A DNA stretch of 64,000 bases from Cranoglanis bouderius (taxonomy: Eukaryota > Chordata > Actinopteri > Siluriformes > Cranoglanididae), in assembly GCA_023630585.1 (NCBI GenBank), contig CM042551.1:3307501-3371500 (forward strand). The letters are read 5' to 3'. The stretch's first letter is position 1, and each line of letters starts with the position of its first letter. The notes under the pieces were generated by a model. The model made no database searches. It worked only from the letters and a program-made list of their open reading frames with translations, and was not told the origin of the DNA. Shown one piece after another: positions 1-10,470 of this stretch. The translations under genes were made by a program, and so were the position numbers.

Positions 1-496
1 AAAGGTTCGCTGATGAAGCACTGTGTCGGAAGAGAAGCTCTAAAGGAGCGAGGGGGAATTGTGACAGAGAAGCTTTTTGTCCCCCCATTCCATCATCATG
101 TCTGGTCTCCAAGTCAGAGTGACTTCACTCGCCCTTTGGCGCTGGAGCTCAGCCAGATCGCAAACTCCCACCAGGGCCCATCGCTCCCTGCTAAATAGTG
201 ATCCAGCCTGACAGCATTACCTGCGGCAGGTGTCTCGTTCCTCTGCCAGATACTGAGCTCTACCTCGCAGCGGGGAAGCGAGGGGGCTGAGTCACCTGTG
301 CGATGGTGAACAGAGGAACAAAAACAGTGAGGACCACGATACTGCTGAGAGACAATAACACTCGGTGTTCACATTGTGGGTAAGAGGTTTCTTCAGCCGG
401 TTGCACCAGTTATCCTTAAATTAAATCAGGACAATTTGGACAATCGTAATTGCAACGATCGTAAATCACTTATTATTGAAAAAGGACGAACAACTG
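1..496. other. non-coding, unassigned
   Basis: No repeat family or exon is recognised. The first 300 bases have mixed composition without simple repeats and could be single-copy, possibly conserved, DNA. The open frame of about 60 codons near the left edge has no recognisable domain or splice context. From about 420 the sequence becomes AT-rich and merges into a foldback element. Confidence 0.4.
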
Positions 497-880
497 CACT
501 GCAAAAAACGACATCTTAGCAAGAGGAAATACCTTGTATACAGTCAAATCTATCTAGTATTTCTTATTATAAGATCACAATAAACCAGATGTAAGATTAT
601 TGAACCTATTTCCACCCATTTGTACTCATTTCAAGCTGGAAACAGTCTCGTTCTATTGGCAGACAATTTTTTGTCCATTTTAAGTATTTATTTCTAGAAA
701 GAAGCAAAATTATCTGCCAATAGAATAAGAAAACTACAAGCTTGAAATGAGTAATAATGTCTAGAAATAGGTTTAACGATCTTATATTTGGTTTACTGTA
801 ATCTTATAACAAGAAATACTAAACAAATTTGACTATATTCAAGATATTTTCACCTGCTAAGATTTTTTTTTCCTGCGGTG
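497..880. mobile_element. Foldback MITE with long inverted arms
   Basis: The element begins CACTGCAAAAAA and ends with the approximate reverse complement (..CCTGCGGTG). Each arm is about 150 bp and pairs with the other: blocks such as ATCTTAGC, AAATCTATCTAGTATTTCTT, GAACCTATTTC, TCATTTCAAGCT and TTCTATTGGCAGA on the left recur inverted on the right. The spacer is about 40 bp. No protein is encoded. This matches the common fish interspersed repeat that starts with CACTGCAAAAAA, recalled rather than searched. A partial second copy lies at 7215-7398. Confidence 0.75.
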
Positions 881-1140
881 CGATTCGAAATCATGAATCG
901 AAATCGTATCATATTTTAGCAGATTCCGTGGTACGATCAAATATAGAATCATTACCGTAAGAATCAAAATCGTATCACACCAGATTCAGCGGTATAAATA
1001 TAATCATCGGTCAAATAACCGATTGTTGCGTTAAGAATCGTAATAGTATCATAGCAGATCCAGTCGTATCATCACACATTGAGTCGAGGCCTTAAGAATC
1101 AAAATCGTGTTGTAGCTTAAGAATAGAAATCGTATCGTGT
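881..1140. repeat. Degenerate GAATCGAAATCGTATC repeat
   Basis: Diverged tandem-like copies of a unit of roughly 45-60 bp, containing AAGAATCAAAATCGTATC followed by AGCAGATTCAGT-like sequence and TCAAATA. Five or so copies can be followed. A related stretch occurs at about 48180-48300, so this is probably part of a dispersed element and not a local satellite. Confidence 0.5.
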
Positions 1141-1339
1141 CACGTAGAAACCTGAGGTTTACACCCTAGTATAAAGCGATATATTTATTATTCATTATTT
1201 ATTTTTAAATTAATTTTGCAAAGGTTTAATGGAAAAAAAGGGTGGCATCGGTTACTCATAAGTAGTTGACACATCAATTTTTCATCACAATGCTAGCTAG
1301 AATACAGATCATACAGTTAGGAGCAGGTTTGCTATCATA

Positions 1340-1770
1340 TCTGACATCAATAGGAAACACTATACACGTTCTCCGGTACAATTAGTGCAGTTTTATAAGG
1401 AAATGAGCTGGTGAGTTTTATTGAGCATCTTGCAGAACCAGACACAGTTCTTCTGGACACTTTGACTTTCGCACTCGCTTCTTATTTTTTGCAGCGAAAC
1501 CCAGCAGCCTTCATTGTGTTTTTTTTTTTTTTCGTCTGAAAAGTGGTCCCTTATGTAATACGCTGCTTTCTTTAATGACGTACAAACATTTTTCTGTAAC
1601 GTTTAATTCTGTGCTGTAAAACTAATGTTTGGGAATCTAAAATTTTTATTTTTTTTTGCACTGACCTGTTAATGTAGAAGTCATAAAATAAAATAAAAAA
1701 ATCTATAACAAAGTTTATACTAAAAAAAATAAAAATCGGTTGCCTAAAACTTTTGCACAGAACTGTATTT
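1340..1770 (+). mobile_element. Tc1-type MITE, family A, copy 1 (5' truncated)
   Basis: Shares a core (TCCGGTACA, TTTATAAGGAAATGAGCTGG, CTTGCAGAACCAGACACAG, CACTCGCTTCTTATTTTTTG) with copies at 7422, 27908, 54055 and 59708. It ends at GCCTAAAACTTTTGCACA..CTGTA, the reverse complement of the other terminus seen in better copies, so the family has terminal inverted repeats typical of Tc1/mariner derivatives. No transposase is present. The left terminus is missing. A poly-T run at about 1520 replaces a short T tract of the other copies. Confidence 0.75.
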
Positions 1771-3017
1771 ACTTTAAGTTAAATCTGTCTGTTTCATTAG
1801 TCACAGTTCAGCAGTAAACAAGTAAACAATTACAAGTAGGAAGTGGTGACTCAAAGCATTTATGTCTTATGTCTCGTGCTTTTGAATAAACTGTAAGCAT
1901 AACTTTACATGTGTACACAAGATGTTGCACCTACTAACACCTGGGTTTTGAGTTGTTAATGAAAGTTACGTTAATACTACGTCGTCTAGTGGAGTTATAT
2001 TATATTTATATTTCTAGCAGCTTTTAGTCTAGAACATGCTCACAGCTCCGCACTCAATTTAGATTTATGGACCAATCCAGGATACAATAAGTGTGCAATT
2101 AACCGCATTGTTGTGTCTTAAGTGGAACATTTTCCTGGTATATGTCCTGTACATAATTATGAATGATAATTAACTGCTGATTCTCTCTGACCATAATTGA
2201 ACACACCAAATTGAGCAATGTGTATGTTTATTAGCTTTATTAACGTATATTAACTGTACATTTTTATCAGTTTAAAAAACTCTAGTAGCTATATTTTTGT
2301 AGTGGATATTGTGAACAGTTTGTAATACTGGATTACTTGCATGTTTGTATTCCAGCAGCATAAATCCAGCACAAAAATAACTTTTATTTAGTGTAAATAG
2401 TATAAAACTTTACTCATCTGAGGGTGCCATGAGCTCAATTAGTTCTCCCGGAGTTTATAGGGAAACCCCTCACTACTATCAATATTAACGGCTGGTTAAA
2501 TAATGAGGTTTTTTTTTTTTTTTTTCTGCCAATAGTGATTTATAAGCTGCTGGTGGGTGAAAATTGGTCTTGATAAACGTTTTTTTTTTTTTTTTTTATG
2601 TGCACCATTGGTGAATTAGAAGACAGCGAGTGCAGTGTTTAGCTGTGCTTGACAAATCTGTTCGTCTTTCCTGCAAGTGGCCACTCGTTTGTTTTAAAAT
2701 TCGCTTTCCGACGTTGGTTCTTCCCTTTTTTTCTCTTTGTAGACTTTGTAGACTTATAGCACACTTGGTGCAACATTTCTGCTCATTGGATACAGTGAAC
2801 ATGGAGGATAAACGACACTCTGTTTTACGAAAGTGGCCCAAGTGCAAATGCTGCAGAATCAATTCTTTTCTCGAAATAAATCGTTTTGAAAAACTCACTG
2901 AGTTCGCGATTTTCACGTGATTGGTTGCGCAGCCCGAGCATGAAGTGCAGGATTATTACAGAGAAGTCTGATAGATCCATTGAGTCACCATGAAGCCACA
3001 TATTAAAACTTTTATCT
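1771..3017. other. AT-rich non-coding DNA
   Basis: AT-rich sequence with poly-T runs near 2510 and 2580. Overlapping opposite-strand frames of about 100 codons at 2600-2920 have no domain, no splice context and no codon structure I recognise. Nothing else is supported here. Confidence 0.4.
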
Positions 3018-3220
3018 CACTGTTGAATTCTTGATTCTGAATATAAAGCTGCAAATCACAGGTTTATATCAAACCGCTCATTCTAATTCTAATGTTATCA
3101 TTTTATTAAAAAAATAAAAATAAAAATAAAATGTAATTGTTTGTATGGTGAAATTTTCTGCAAGGAGAGTTTATTTAACATTTATGGAAGGAGTCTCCAG
3201 TGTCAGCGCAGCTCTTTTAA
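3018..3220 (+). mobile_element. Palindrome-ended MITE, family D, fragment
   Basis: Contains CACTGTTGAATTCTTGATTCTG, recalling the left terminus of this family, and the internal block TTTATGGAAGGAGTCTCCAG followed by TGTCAGCG, shared with 33660, 35430 and 57640. The middle has an A-rich expansion. It is a broken copy of the family best seen at 33505-34035. Confidence 0.6.
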
Positions 3221-3629
3221 TCATAGTTTCAGTGTGTTAGTTACAGTCGAAATCATATTTAACTGGTGCAACCGGCTGCGAACAATAAACTAAAGCCTGC
3301 GAACAACAAAGCAGGCCTGCAAGATCACACGTTCTCCTGAACTTGCTTTAATTTAACCTCATTCTTGTTTCGAAACACACTCCTTAATGTTTAAGTGTAA
3401 TATTCATTGTGTCAACACTCCTGCTATTTCCGCTAATATAGTAGTGTATAATTAATATGGTAACACTCAATGTGCTAATGAACTACCGCAGTCATTACTT
3501 GAGCAAAAACATCGAAATTTTCTCACTTAGTTCTCTAATACAGAAGGTCACAGAAGGCTTAGTACACAGAAAACCGAACCGAGAGCATAGGCCAAATGGT
3601 AGGATAAGAGTTAAATGGAAGACTATCAA

Positions 3630-3902
3630 TCCATCCATCCATTTTCCATACCGCTTATCCTACACGGGGTCGCAGGGAGCCTGGAGCTTATTCCAGGGAA
3701 CTCGTGCACAAGGCGGGGGACACCCTGGACACAATCGCAGGGCACAATCACACACACATTCACACACTATGAACACCCCACGCACACAAGGCGGAGCACT
3801 CTATGCACACAGGGCAGAGGCAGAATTCGAACCCCCCCCCCAACCCTCCCCACCCCAGAGGTGCGAGGCAAACATGCTAACCACTAAGACACCATGCCCC
3901 CT
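3630..3902 (-). mobile_element. tRNA-like SINE repeat, minus strand
   Basis: On the minus strand the element starts with a tRNA-like promoter: an A-box-like TTAGTGGTTAGC and a B-box-like GTTCGAATTC, then CACAAGGCGG and CACCCTGGACA motifs, and a (TGGA)n tail (CCATCCATCC on the plus strand at 3630). This is the widespread fish repeat with the 'cataccgcttatcc' 3' end. A C-run and an internal deletion distinguish this copy. It is a pol III-type pseudogene of retroposon origin, not a tRNA gene. Confidence 0.75.
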
Positions 3903-4042
3903 GACAAATACTACACATTTGTACTTAATCTTTAAGTCCACAATACTGTGTACTGTTTTAAGTACACAATGACAGTTCTATGCCAAACAGCACTAGACCA
4001 AACTGTATTTAACAGAACAAATAGCTGACTGTCTCTTGTAAT
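3903..4042. other. Flank of 14-bp array
   Basis: Short unique sequence between the SINE and the minisatellite, with no recognisable feature. Confidence 0.4.
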
Positions 4043-5721
4043 ATGAATCTCGATGTATGAATCTTGATGTGTAAAGCTTGGCATGTAAAGCTTGATGTGT
4101 AAAGCTTGGTGTGTAAAACTTGATGTGTAAAGCTTGGCACGTAAAGCTTGGTGTGTAAAACTTGGCATGTAAAGCTTTGTGTGTATAGCTTGATGTGTAA
4201 AACTTGGCGTGTAAAGCTTGGTGTGTAAAACTTGGTGTGTAAAGCTTGGCGTATAAAACTTGGTGTGTAAAACTTGGCGTATAAAACTTGGTGTGTAAAA
4301 CTTGGCATGTAAAACTTGGCATGTAAAGCTTTGTGTGTATAGCTGGATGTGTAAAACTTGGCGTGTAAAGCTTGGCATATAAAACTTGGTGTGTAAAACT
4401 TGGCATGTAAAACTTGGTGTGTAAAGCTTGATGTGTAAAGCTTGATGTGTAAAGCTTGGTGTATAAAGTTTGGCGTATAGAGCTAGGCGTATAAAGCTTG
4501 GTGTTTAAAGCTTGGTGTTTAAAGCTAGGCATATAGTTTGGTGTATAGAGCTAGGCGTATAAAGCTTGGTGTTTAAAGCTTGGTGTTTAAAGCTAGGCAT
4601 ATACAGTTTGGCGTATAAAGCTTGATGTGTAAAACTTGGCGTGTAAAACTTGGTGTGTAAAGCTTGGTGTATAAAACTTGGCGTGTAAAGCTTGGCGTGT
4701 AAAACTTGGTGTGTAAAGCTTGGCATGTAAAATTTGGCATGTAAAACTTGGTGTGTAAAGCTTGGTATGTAAAATTTGTCATGTAAAACTTGGTGTGTAA
4801 AGCTTGGCATGTAAAACTTGGCATGTAAAACTTGATGTGTAAAACTTGGTGTGTAAAGCTTGGCATGTAAAGCTTGATGTGTAAAGCTTGGTGTATAAAG
4901 TTTGGTGTATAAAGCTTGGTGTTTAAAGCTTGGTGTTTAAAGCTAGGCATATACAGTTTGGCATATAAAGCTTGATGTGTAAAACTTGGCGTGTAAAGCT
5001 TGGTGTATAAAACTTGGCGTGTAAAGCTTGGTGTGTAAAACTTGGCATGTAAAACTTGGCGTGTAAAACTTGGTGTGTAAAGCTTGACGTGTAAAGCTTG
5101 ATGTGTAAAACTTGCCGTGTATAGCTTGGTGTGTAAAGCTTGGCATGTAAAGCTTGATGTGTAAAGCTTGGTGTATAAAGCTTGGTGTTTAAAGCTTGGT
5201 GTTTAAAGCTAGGCATATACAGTTTGGCGTATAAAGCTTGATGTGTAAAACTTGGCGTGTAAAGCTTGGCGTGTAAAGCTTGGCGTGTAAAGCTTGGTGT
5301 ATAAAACTTGGCGTGTAAAGCTTGATGTGTAAAGCTTGGTGTGTAAAGCTTGGCGTGTAAAGCTTGGCGTGTAAAGCTTGATGTGTAAAACTTGGCGTGT
5401 AAAGCTTGGTGTGTAAAACTTGGCGTGTAAAGCTTGACGTGTAAAGCTTGGTGTGTAAAGCTTGGCGTGTAAAGCTTGGCGTGTAAAGCTTGATGTGTAA
5501 AACTTGGCGTGTAAAGCTTGGTGTATAAAACTTGGCGTGTAAAGCTTGGCGTGTAAAGCTTGGCGTGTAAAGCTTGGCGTGTAAAGCTTGGCGTGTAAAA
5601 CTTGGTGTGTAAAACGTGCAGTGTAAAGCTAGGCATATGAAGCTTGGTGTTTAAAGCTAGGCGTATAAAGTTTGTGGTATAAAGCTTGACATATAAAGCT
5701 TGATGTATAAAGCTTAGTGTA
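4043..5721. repeat. 14-bp minisatellite, about 120 units
   Basis: About 1.68 kb of a 14-bp unit, consensus GTGTAAAGCTTGGT, with variation at fixed positions (aaGctt/aaActt, GGT/GGC/GAT, gTGt/aTAt). Many units carry a HindIII site (AAGCTT). 14 is not a multiple of 3 and the minus strand of the unit lacks stops, so all three minus frames are open and translate into a 14-residue period such as LHTKLYTPSFTHQA. These are not genes. A rare variant block (GTTTAAAGCTAGGC then ATACAGTTTGG) recurs at 4601, 4951 and 5217, spacings of 350 and 266 bp, both exact multiples of 14, which indicates segmental amplification. Confidence 0.95.
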
Positions 5722-7214
5722 TCAAGTCCTATGTCCTATGATGTCCTTTTCCCGTAATCACCTGGTAGTCATGTGATCAGTGTTGGATAGGGAAACACAT
5801 ATTCATGCAGTTTATCCTGTGTGTTTAACTGAAGACTGTTGTTCACTGGGGCGCTGAGTGTTAGCAGGTGTGTTAGCTGAGGTTGCAGTCGTGTTCTCAC
5901 ACTATGGTGCTTACGCTTTGAGAAGTGTGTGTGGTGTTTTGCAACATGAGTGCACTTCATTCTCAATTAGAATACGTGATCAGCTCTGCAGAAACGTTTT
6001 ATTGTTTCGGGAAGTTAGCATTGAAAACAGACCACAATGGGTGTGCAACATGGAACAAAAAAGTCTTTTACCGGACCACACTGTTGGCAGGATGACTCAC
6101 AGCAGTGCATATGTTGCATTGATGCTATTCATAGTGATGCTTTTGAAAATAAACACATCCAATGTGCACTTTATAAAACTGTTGGCATAGGTAAAATATT
6201 AAATGTGAAACATGCCAGTGAAGATCCAGTAAAATGGCTGTGGTAATTGCAGATGAGTAAAGATTTATGAATATCAAGACACAATTGATCAAGCCTTGAA
6301 ACACAGCCATGTTGGTATAAAGTGGCTCTGCCAAGCTGCATTACAAAGGAGCATTGAGGAACTTATAAAGGAATCAGGAGTGCTGTATGTGTTGGTAAGG
6401 AATAGTCACTATAACGTCTACTCTTGCTGTATACATCCCAATGGAATACCAATAATTTGCTTTAAGGGCTTCTGATTGTCTTGAAGGATCATGAAGTTGG
6501 GGCTCACACAGAGCATTTCTGCAGCACTACAGCTCTGTCCTTTGGCTCAGTTTTTGCAGCTCGACCGCTACAAAAAAAAATGCTGCGCCACAAAACACAC
6601 AGCGTGTTTGATTCACTTCCTGCAGTTGAGTCGATTCGGAGTCGAATCGCTTTTCCGTTCGCTTGGAAGCGGATTGAGGCCACGTCGCTCAGACGCTCTC
6701 GGACCCGAACGTGATCGCTGTGTTACTCACCAGGGTTTGATACTAAATCATTTTTACGTACGATGCACCTTAGGAGTTTGAGGTGCAACTGAAAGTCTAT
6801 AGAACGCTCATTTTAAATGTATGCTTTGGGTTCGCACGTCTCAGATGGAGCGTATGTTGCCCTTCACCCTTCGTGAATGGAGAAAATACATTTGGAGGGG
6901 AGGAAAAAAAAAAAAAGCAAAACATATGATCATATAGAGGGATGAAGCTGACTTTAATCTCTGGAAAACACAGAGTTGCTGAAGGAACATCATCGGTCAG
7001 AGGGCTACTGTTACAGTGCCAGGTCAGAAGGGCGCCAATATCACCATGTGGACGGCCGTCTCGAATAACGGTGTCCTTTGCTATACATTAATCATCAGGA
7101 CTTATTCCACAGACTATATCATTAGTTATCATGACGGGGGAAAGGGGTTCTTTAACGGTTTGTTTGCTGGATAATTAAGAGCTCTTTACTTTATAAAAAG
7201 GGTTCTACTAGAAA
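5722..7214. other. Non-coding, unassigned
   Basis: Mostly non-repetitive sequence. Frames at 5858-6246 translate to peptides with no domain I recognise and are interrupted. They could be old transposon or pseudogene remains, but no family could be named. The 6480-6780 frames overlap each other and share no motif. Nothing further is supported. Confidence 0.35.
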
Positions 7215-7398
7215 AGAATTCTTACTGATAGGAAACTGATAGGAAAAGCATTCGTTAATAGAATAATAAAATGTAAAGCTTGAAATTATTAAAAGAAATG
7301 GCTAGAAATCAGTTTAATAATCGTATATTTAGTTTATTGTAATCTTATAATAGAAAACCCGAGATAAATATATTTTTGCTTGTTAAAATGACATTTTC
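7215..7398. mobile_element. Partial foldback MITE, right arm
   Basis: Resembles the right half of the 497-880 element: GCTTGAAAT, then GGCTAGAAATCAGTTTAA, then TTTAGTTTATTGTAATCTTA, ending TTCTGCAGT. The left arm is essentially absent. It abuts a family A MITE directly. Confidence 0.55.
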
Positions 7399-7421
7399 TG
7401 CAGTATTGTTATTATTTTGTT

Positions 7422-7925
7422 CAAGGATCTTCAAAATAATGAAATTAAATGTTTCTACATTTTAAAAAAATACCATAAAGAGCAGTAAACAGTAATAAAT
7501 GAAACAAAGTCACTATTTGGTCTGACATAAAAATAATAAAATAGTAGTCTCCGGTACAGTGTGTGCAGTTTTATAAGGAAATGAGCTGGTGAGTTTTATT
7601 GAGCATCTGGCAGAACCAGACACAGTTCTTCTGGACACTTTGACTTTCGCACTCGCTTCTTATTTTTTGCAGCGAAACCCAGCAGCCTTCATTGTGTTTT
7701 TTTAATCTGAAAAGTGTCTCTTATGTAATACGCTGCTTTCTTTAATGACATACAAACATTTTTCTGTAACATTTTTAACAATTTTGTGCTGGAAAACTAA
7801 TGTTTGGGAATCTAAAATGTTTTTTTTTTGTACTGACTTGATCATGTAGAAGTCATAAAATAAAAACTATAACAAAGTTTATACTAAAAAAAAAATAATA
7901 ATAGGGTACTTTTGTACAGTACTGT
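7422..7925 (+). mobile_element. Tc1-type MITE, family A, copy 2
   Basis: Nearly full-length copy lacking the extreme left terminus. It carries AAATTAAATGTTTCTACAT, AGAGCAGTAAACAGTA, the shared central core and a right end TTTTGTACAGTACTGTA. Compared with 1340-1770 it retains about 120 bp more on the left. Non-coding. Confidence 0.75.
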
Positions 7926-7929
7926 ATAT

Positions 7930-8537
7930 TAGATCATCCTGTTCAACCCCCCCCCCCCCCCCCCCCCCCCGGCTCTTGATGTATCATGTCGCCTTCTCGA
8001 GCATCAGTGAATGTTTGCACCCTTTGTAATAGTTGAGTCCCTCGGTCGTCCTCGGTGTGAAAAGATGGATCTCAACAGCATATAGTCTGTTGGAAAGGAG
8101 TCAGATATGCAGAAGATGCTGGAAAAGTAAAGAATGTGCAGGACCTGGAGGATTTTTCTGAAGAACAGTGGGCAGTTTAACTTCTCAGGACAAACAAGGG
8201 ACTCGTGAACGACTATCACAGAACAATAAAACAGTCGTTGATCATCCAGGTAACGACACACAGTGTTAAGAATCAAGTGTGTGTCAACTTTTGAACTGGT
8301 TCATTTGTGTAAAGTCAGTTATTATTGTGTCTTGTGGACTAATATGTAAACATCCGTTATGTGAAATAGTTTATTCAGGGCAGCAAATAACAAACTAAAT
8401 GCTATTTTGTATGATCCCTCTTATTATTATTATTATTATTTTTTATTTATTTATTTATTTTTCTTTTTTTTTTTTAAAATTATTAACATTTTGCAGATTC
8501 TGCAAGCGTATGTAAACTTATGACCTCAACTGCACAA
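7930..8537 (+). mobile_element. Tc1-type MITE, family B, copy 1
   Basis: Contains CCGGCTCTTGATGTATC, GAGTCCCTCGGTCGTCCTC, GGATTTTTCTGAAGAACAG, GGACAAACAAGGGACTCG, and ends CAGATTCTGCAAGCGTATG then AACTTATGACCTCAACTG. The end recalls the fish Tc1-derived repeat whose terminus reads tgtaaacttttgacttcaactg. A C-run of about 25 bases (7946-7970) sits where an AAAGTTTTCACCCCC-like segment is expected, and a TTA/TTTA expansion lies near 8425-8470. The antisense frame here is not a gene. An inverted relative is at 51060-51690. Confidence 0.7.
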
Positions 8538-8929
8538 ACAAAAATAATAACCGTGCGAGCAGGATTAATGCATCTGATGCATAATATATCTCTGGAGTGA
8601 TGTAGCTGAGGTTGAGGAACTGTCAGAGCTACACACCATGCTGACACTGCTGACATTAGTACTTCTGGATTCCCCCCCCCCCATTGTTGTATTCATGCCC
8701 ATTTCAGATTACAGATGCAAATATATACAAATACAAATATTTGGAGCAGAAAAACAGTTACATATAGTGTCACCCCTAATATACACATAAATCCTACATA
8801 CACATACAGTATGCACTCTGTCATTACTAAAAGGCCATGGAATAAAAGCATGTTTGGTATGTCTCAGCTTGTCATCACTTTGGTCATCACTGCTTGTCTT
8901 GCGAATTTATGGCGTTCCACCATCTGTGC
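8538..8929. other. Non-coding, unassigned
   Basis: Short C-run at about 8672. No recognised repeat or exon. The last part may be more of the decayed transposase element that follows, but I cannot align it. Confidence 0.35.
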
Positions 8930-9177
8930 GTCATGACACGATTATTCCACGCTTACTCTCCGTTTCTGAATATAATCGAGACGGATCTTAATAAAGCATG
9001 TGATCATCGGCCTCATGACCAGATGTCTCTTTTGGAGGCAGTGAGTGCTGGACGCCTGGCAGTCCGTGCGGAACACGGATCCGCCGTGCAGAGAGGTATT
9101 TCCCTCGACGCCCTGCTAGAGAAGATATCCAGCGTGATGAGAACACATGGCATGATCTTCAAGAATGGCCGAAATGA
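8930..9177 (+). pseudogene. IS630/Tc1-type DDE transposase C-terminal relic
   Basis: Two reading frames together resemble the C-terminus of DDE_3-type (IS630/Tc1 superfamily) transposases found in fish genomes. The first, from 8939, reads HAYSPFLNIIE..DHRPHDQMSLLEAV, matching the usual YSPFLNPxEE block that holds the third catalytic acidic residue, then a helical segment. The second, shifted frame from 9073 reads RIRRAERYFPR..AREDIQRDEN, matching the usual WIRHAKRFFPR..AREDI block, and stops at 9175. A frameshift between about 9050 and 9073 separates them, and the N-terminal two-thirds is absent. This is a dead fragment. The family call is from recalled motifs. Confidence 0.65.
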
Positions 9178-9336
9178 TTTTGCAGTAATATGGGACTTTC
9201 CTGCACATGGTCTGACCTAAGTTCACACCAGGGCTCAGAAACAGAATAAATATATCTTTTGTAGTGCTCCAAGCAGAACCAATATTTTAACATAACTCGG
9301 GTTCAACTATAATGTCAAATGTATGTAGACCTAATG

Positions 9337-9723
9337 CAGTCCCTCCAGGATTTCGCGCTCGTAGAATTGAACGCAAAATCAAGGAACCTCCGCGATATTC
9401 GGAGGAGCTCGCAATTGTTTTTTTTAAAATTAGCGCAGATTTTCCACAGATTTGGGCCGAGACGCGTCATGTGACGTCATCACAACGCGTATTCAGTCAA
9501 AGCCCTCTTCGGTTCACGTGTGTCGAACACGAGTACAGCTAAAAGGTCTCGTTTACCAACAAACATCAGTGCGAAAGACCGTGCAAAATAATTTCGTGCA
9601 GTTGCGATTTCGCCAATTCAAGTAGCTTTCCACAAAAAAAAAAAAAAAAAAAAAAAAACAAGCATTTTGGCTGCAACAATCACAAAAAAAAAAAAAAAAC
9701 TCCGCAAAATACCGTATGGACTG
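9337..9723 (+). mobile_element. hAT-like non-autonomous element, family C, copy 1
   Basis: Starts CAGTCCCTCCAGGATTTCG and ends CGCAAAATACCGTATGGACTG, so it has imperfect terminal inverted repeats of about 20 bp beginning CAG. Internal hallmarks are TCGGAGGAGCTCGCAA, GGGCCGAGACGCGTCATG, TGACGTCATCAC, GTGTGTCGAACACGAG, TTTACCAACAAACATCA and two A-runs. Related copies: 18858, 20343, 26515, 28229, 52786-53505 and 55850. hAT assignment rests on the CAG terminus and is tentative. No transposase is encoded. Confidence 0.7.
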
Positions 9724-10412
9724 ATTAAGTGTTAAACTGGTAGGTCTGGAACTTATAGTGATGAAATAACCCATAATAATGTATGGCAGGGGATTATTAA
9801 TGAAATGCAACATTACAGGGTTAGTCAATTCTAGCTAGCTAAATGCCCATCCCTAGTCTGGATTAGCTACCTAAGCTGATTTTTGGGTAACTTTAAAATT
9901 TATTGTCCCACATGTGACAGGCAAATGTCTGGTTTGAGCGCTGTTTTAAAAAAAAGCAGCTTCTCCGTTTTTTGTTTTTTTTATTTACCGACCAAACACA
10001 ACGGTCCCGCCTTGTTTATTATTGGCTCACAAGACCAAGGTTTGCAAATTGTCTTAGTTCACTTAGATGAAGTTGGCGAGAAGTGAAAGTAAGTGCTGCT
10101 AAAGGCAGACGCGTTTTTCCCACGTCCTGCGTCCTTTCCCCTTCAGTTAATTGGTGTTTCCGGGGGTGAATGTCAAACACGATTTGACTGTTCGAGCTGG
10201 AAAAAGAGAACGTTTTCGGGTGTCTCGCGTAAATTGTCCTTGAATTTATGGAACGCGTTCCATGTGTGCTTGATTTTTGCAGAAAATAAATTATTTATTA
10301 ATGTTTTCATCTCGAAATGGTGAATTTACTGCCGTCCTACATCGATTTCCCATTTTGGTGAGGGTTTCATTTCTTGATACAGTGTTTTATTGGTGCTTCT
10401 TGGCAGTTAGAC
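9724..10412. other. Non-coding, unassigned
   Basis: Several short overlapping frames without domain similarity. The region is moderately T-rich with no recognised repeat. Confidence 0.35.

Positions 10413-10468
<56 letters not shown>
10413..10468 (+). repeat. (GT)n microsatellite
   Basis: Uninterrupted GT run of about 24 units preceded by GTGTGTTT. Z-DNA-prone and likely polymorphic. Confidence 0.95.

Positions 10469-10470
<2 letters not shown>

Noticed and set aside
3932..5636. Multiple minus-strand frames with PSFTHQ repeats
   Set aside because: They are translations of the 14-bp array in all three frames. No protein is implied.
4043..5721. CRISPR array
   Set aside because: 14-bp direct tandem without spacers.
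5858..6246. Possible old coding remnant
   Set aside because: Peptides are not recognised and frames are interrupted; left as unassigned.
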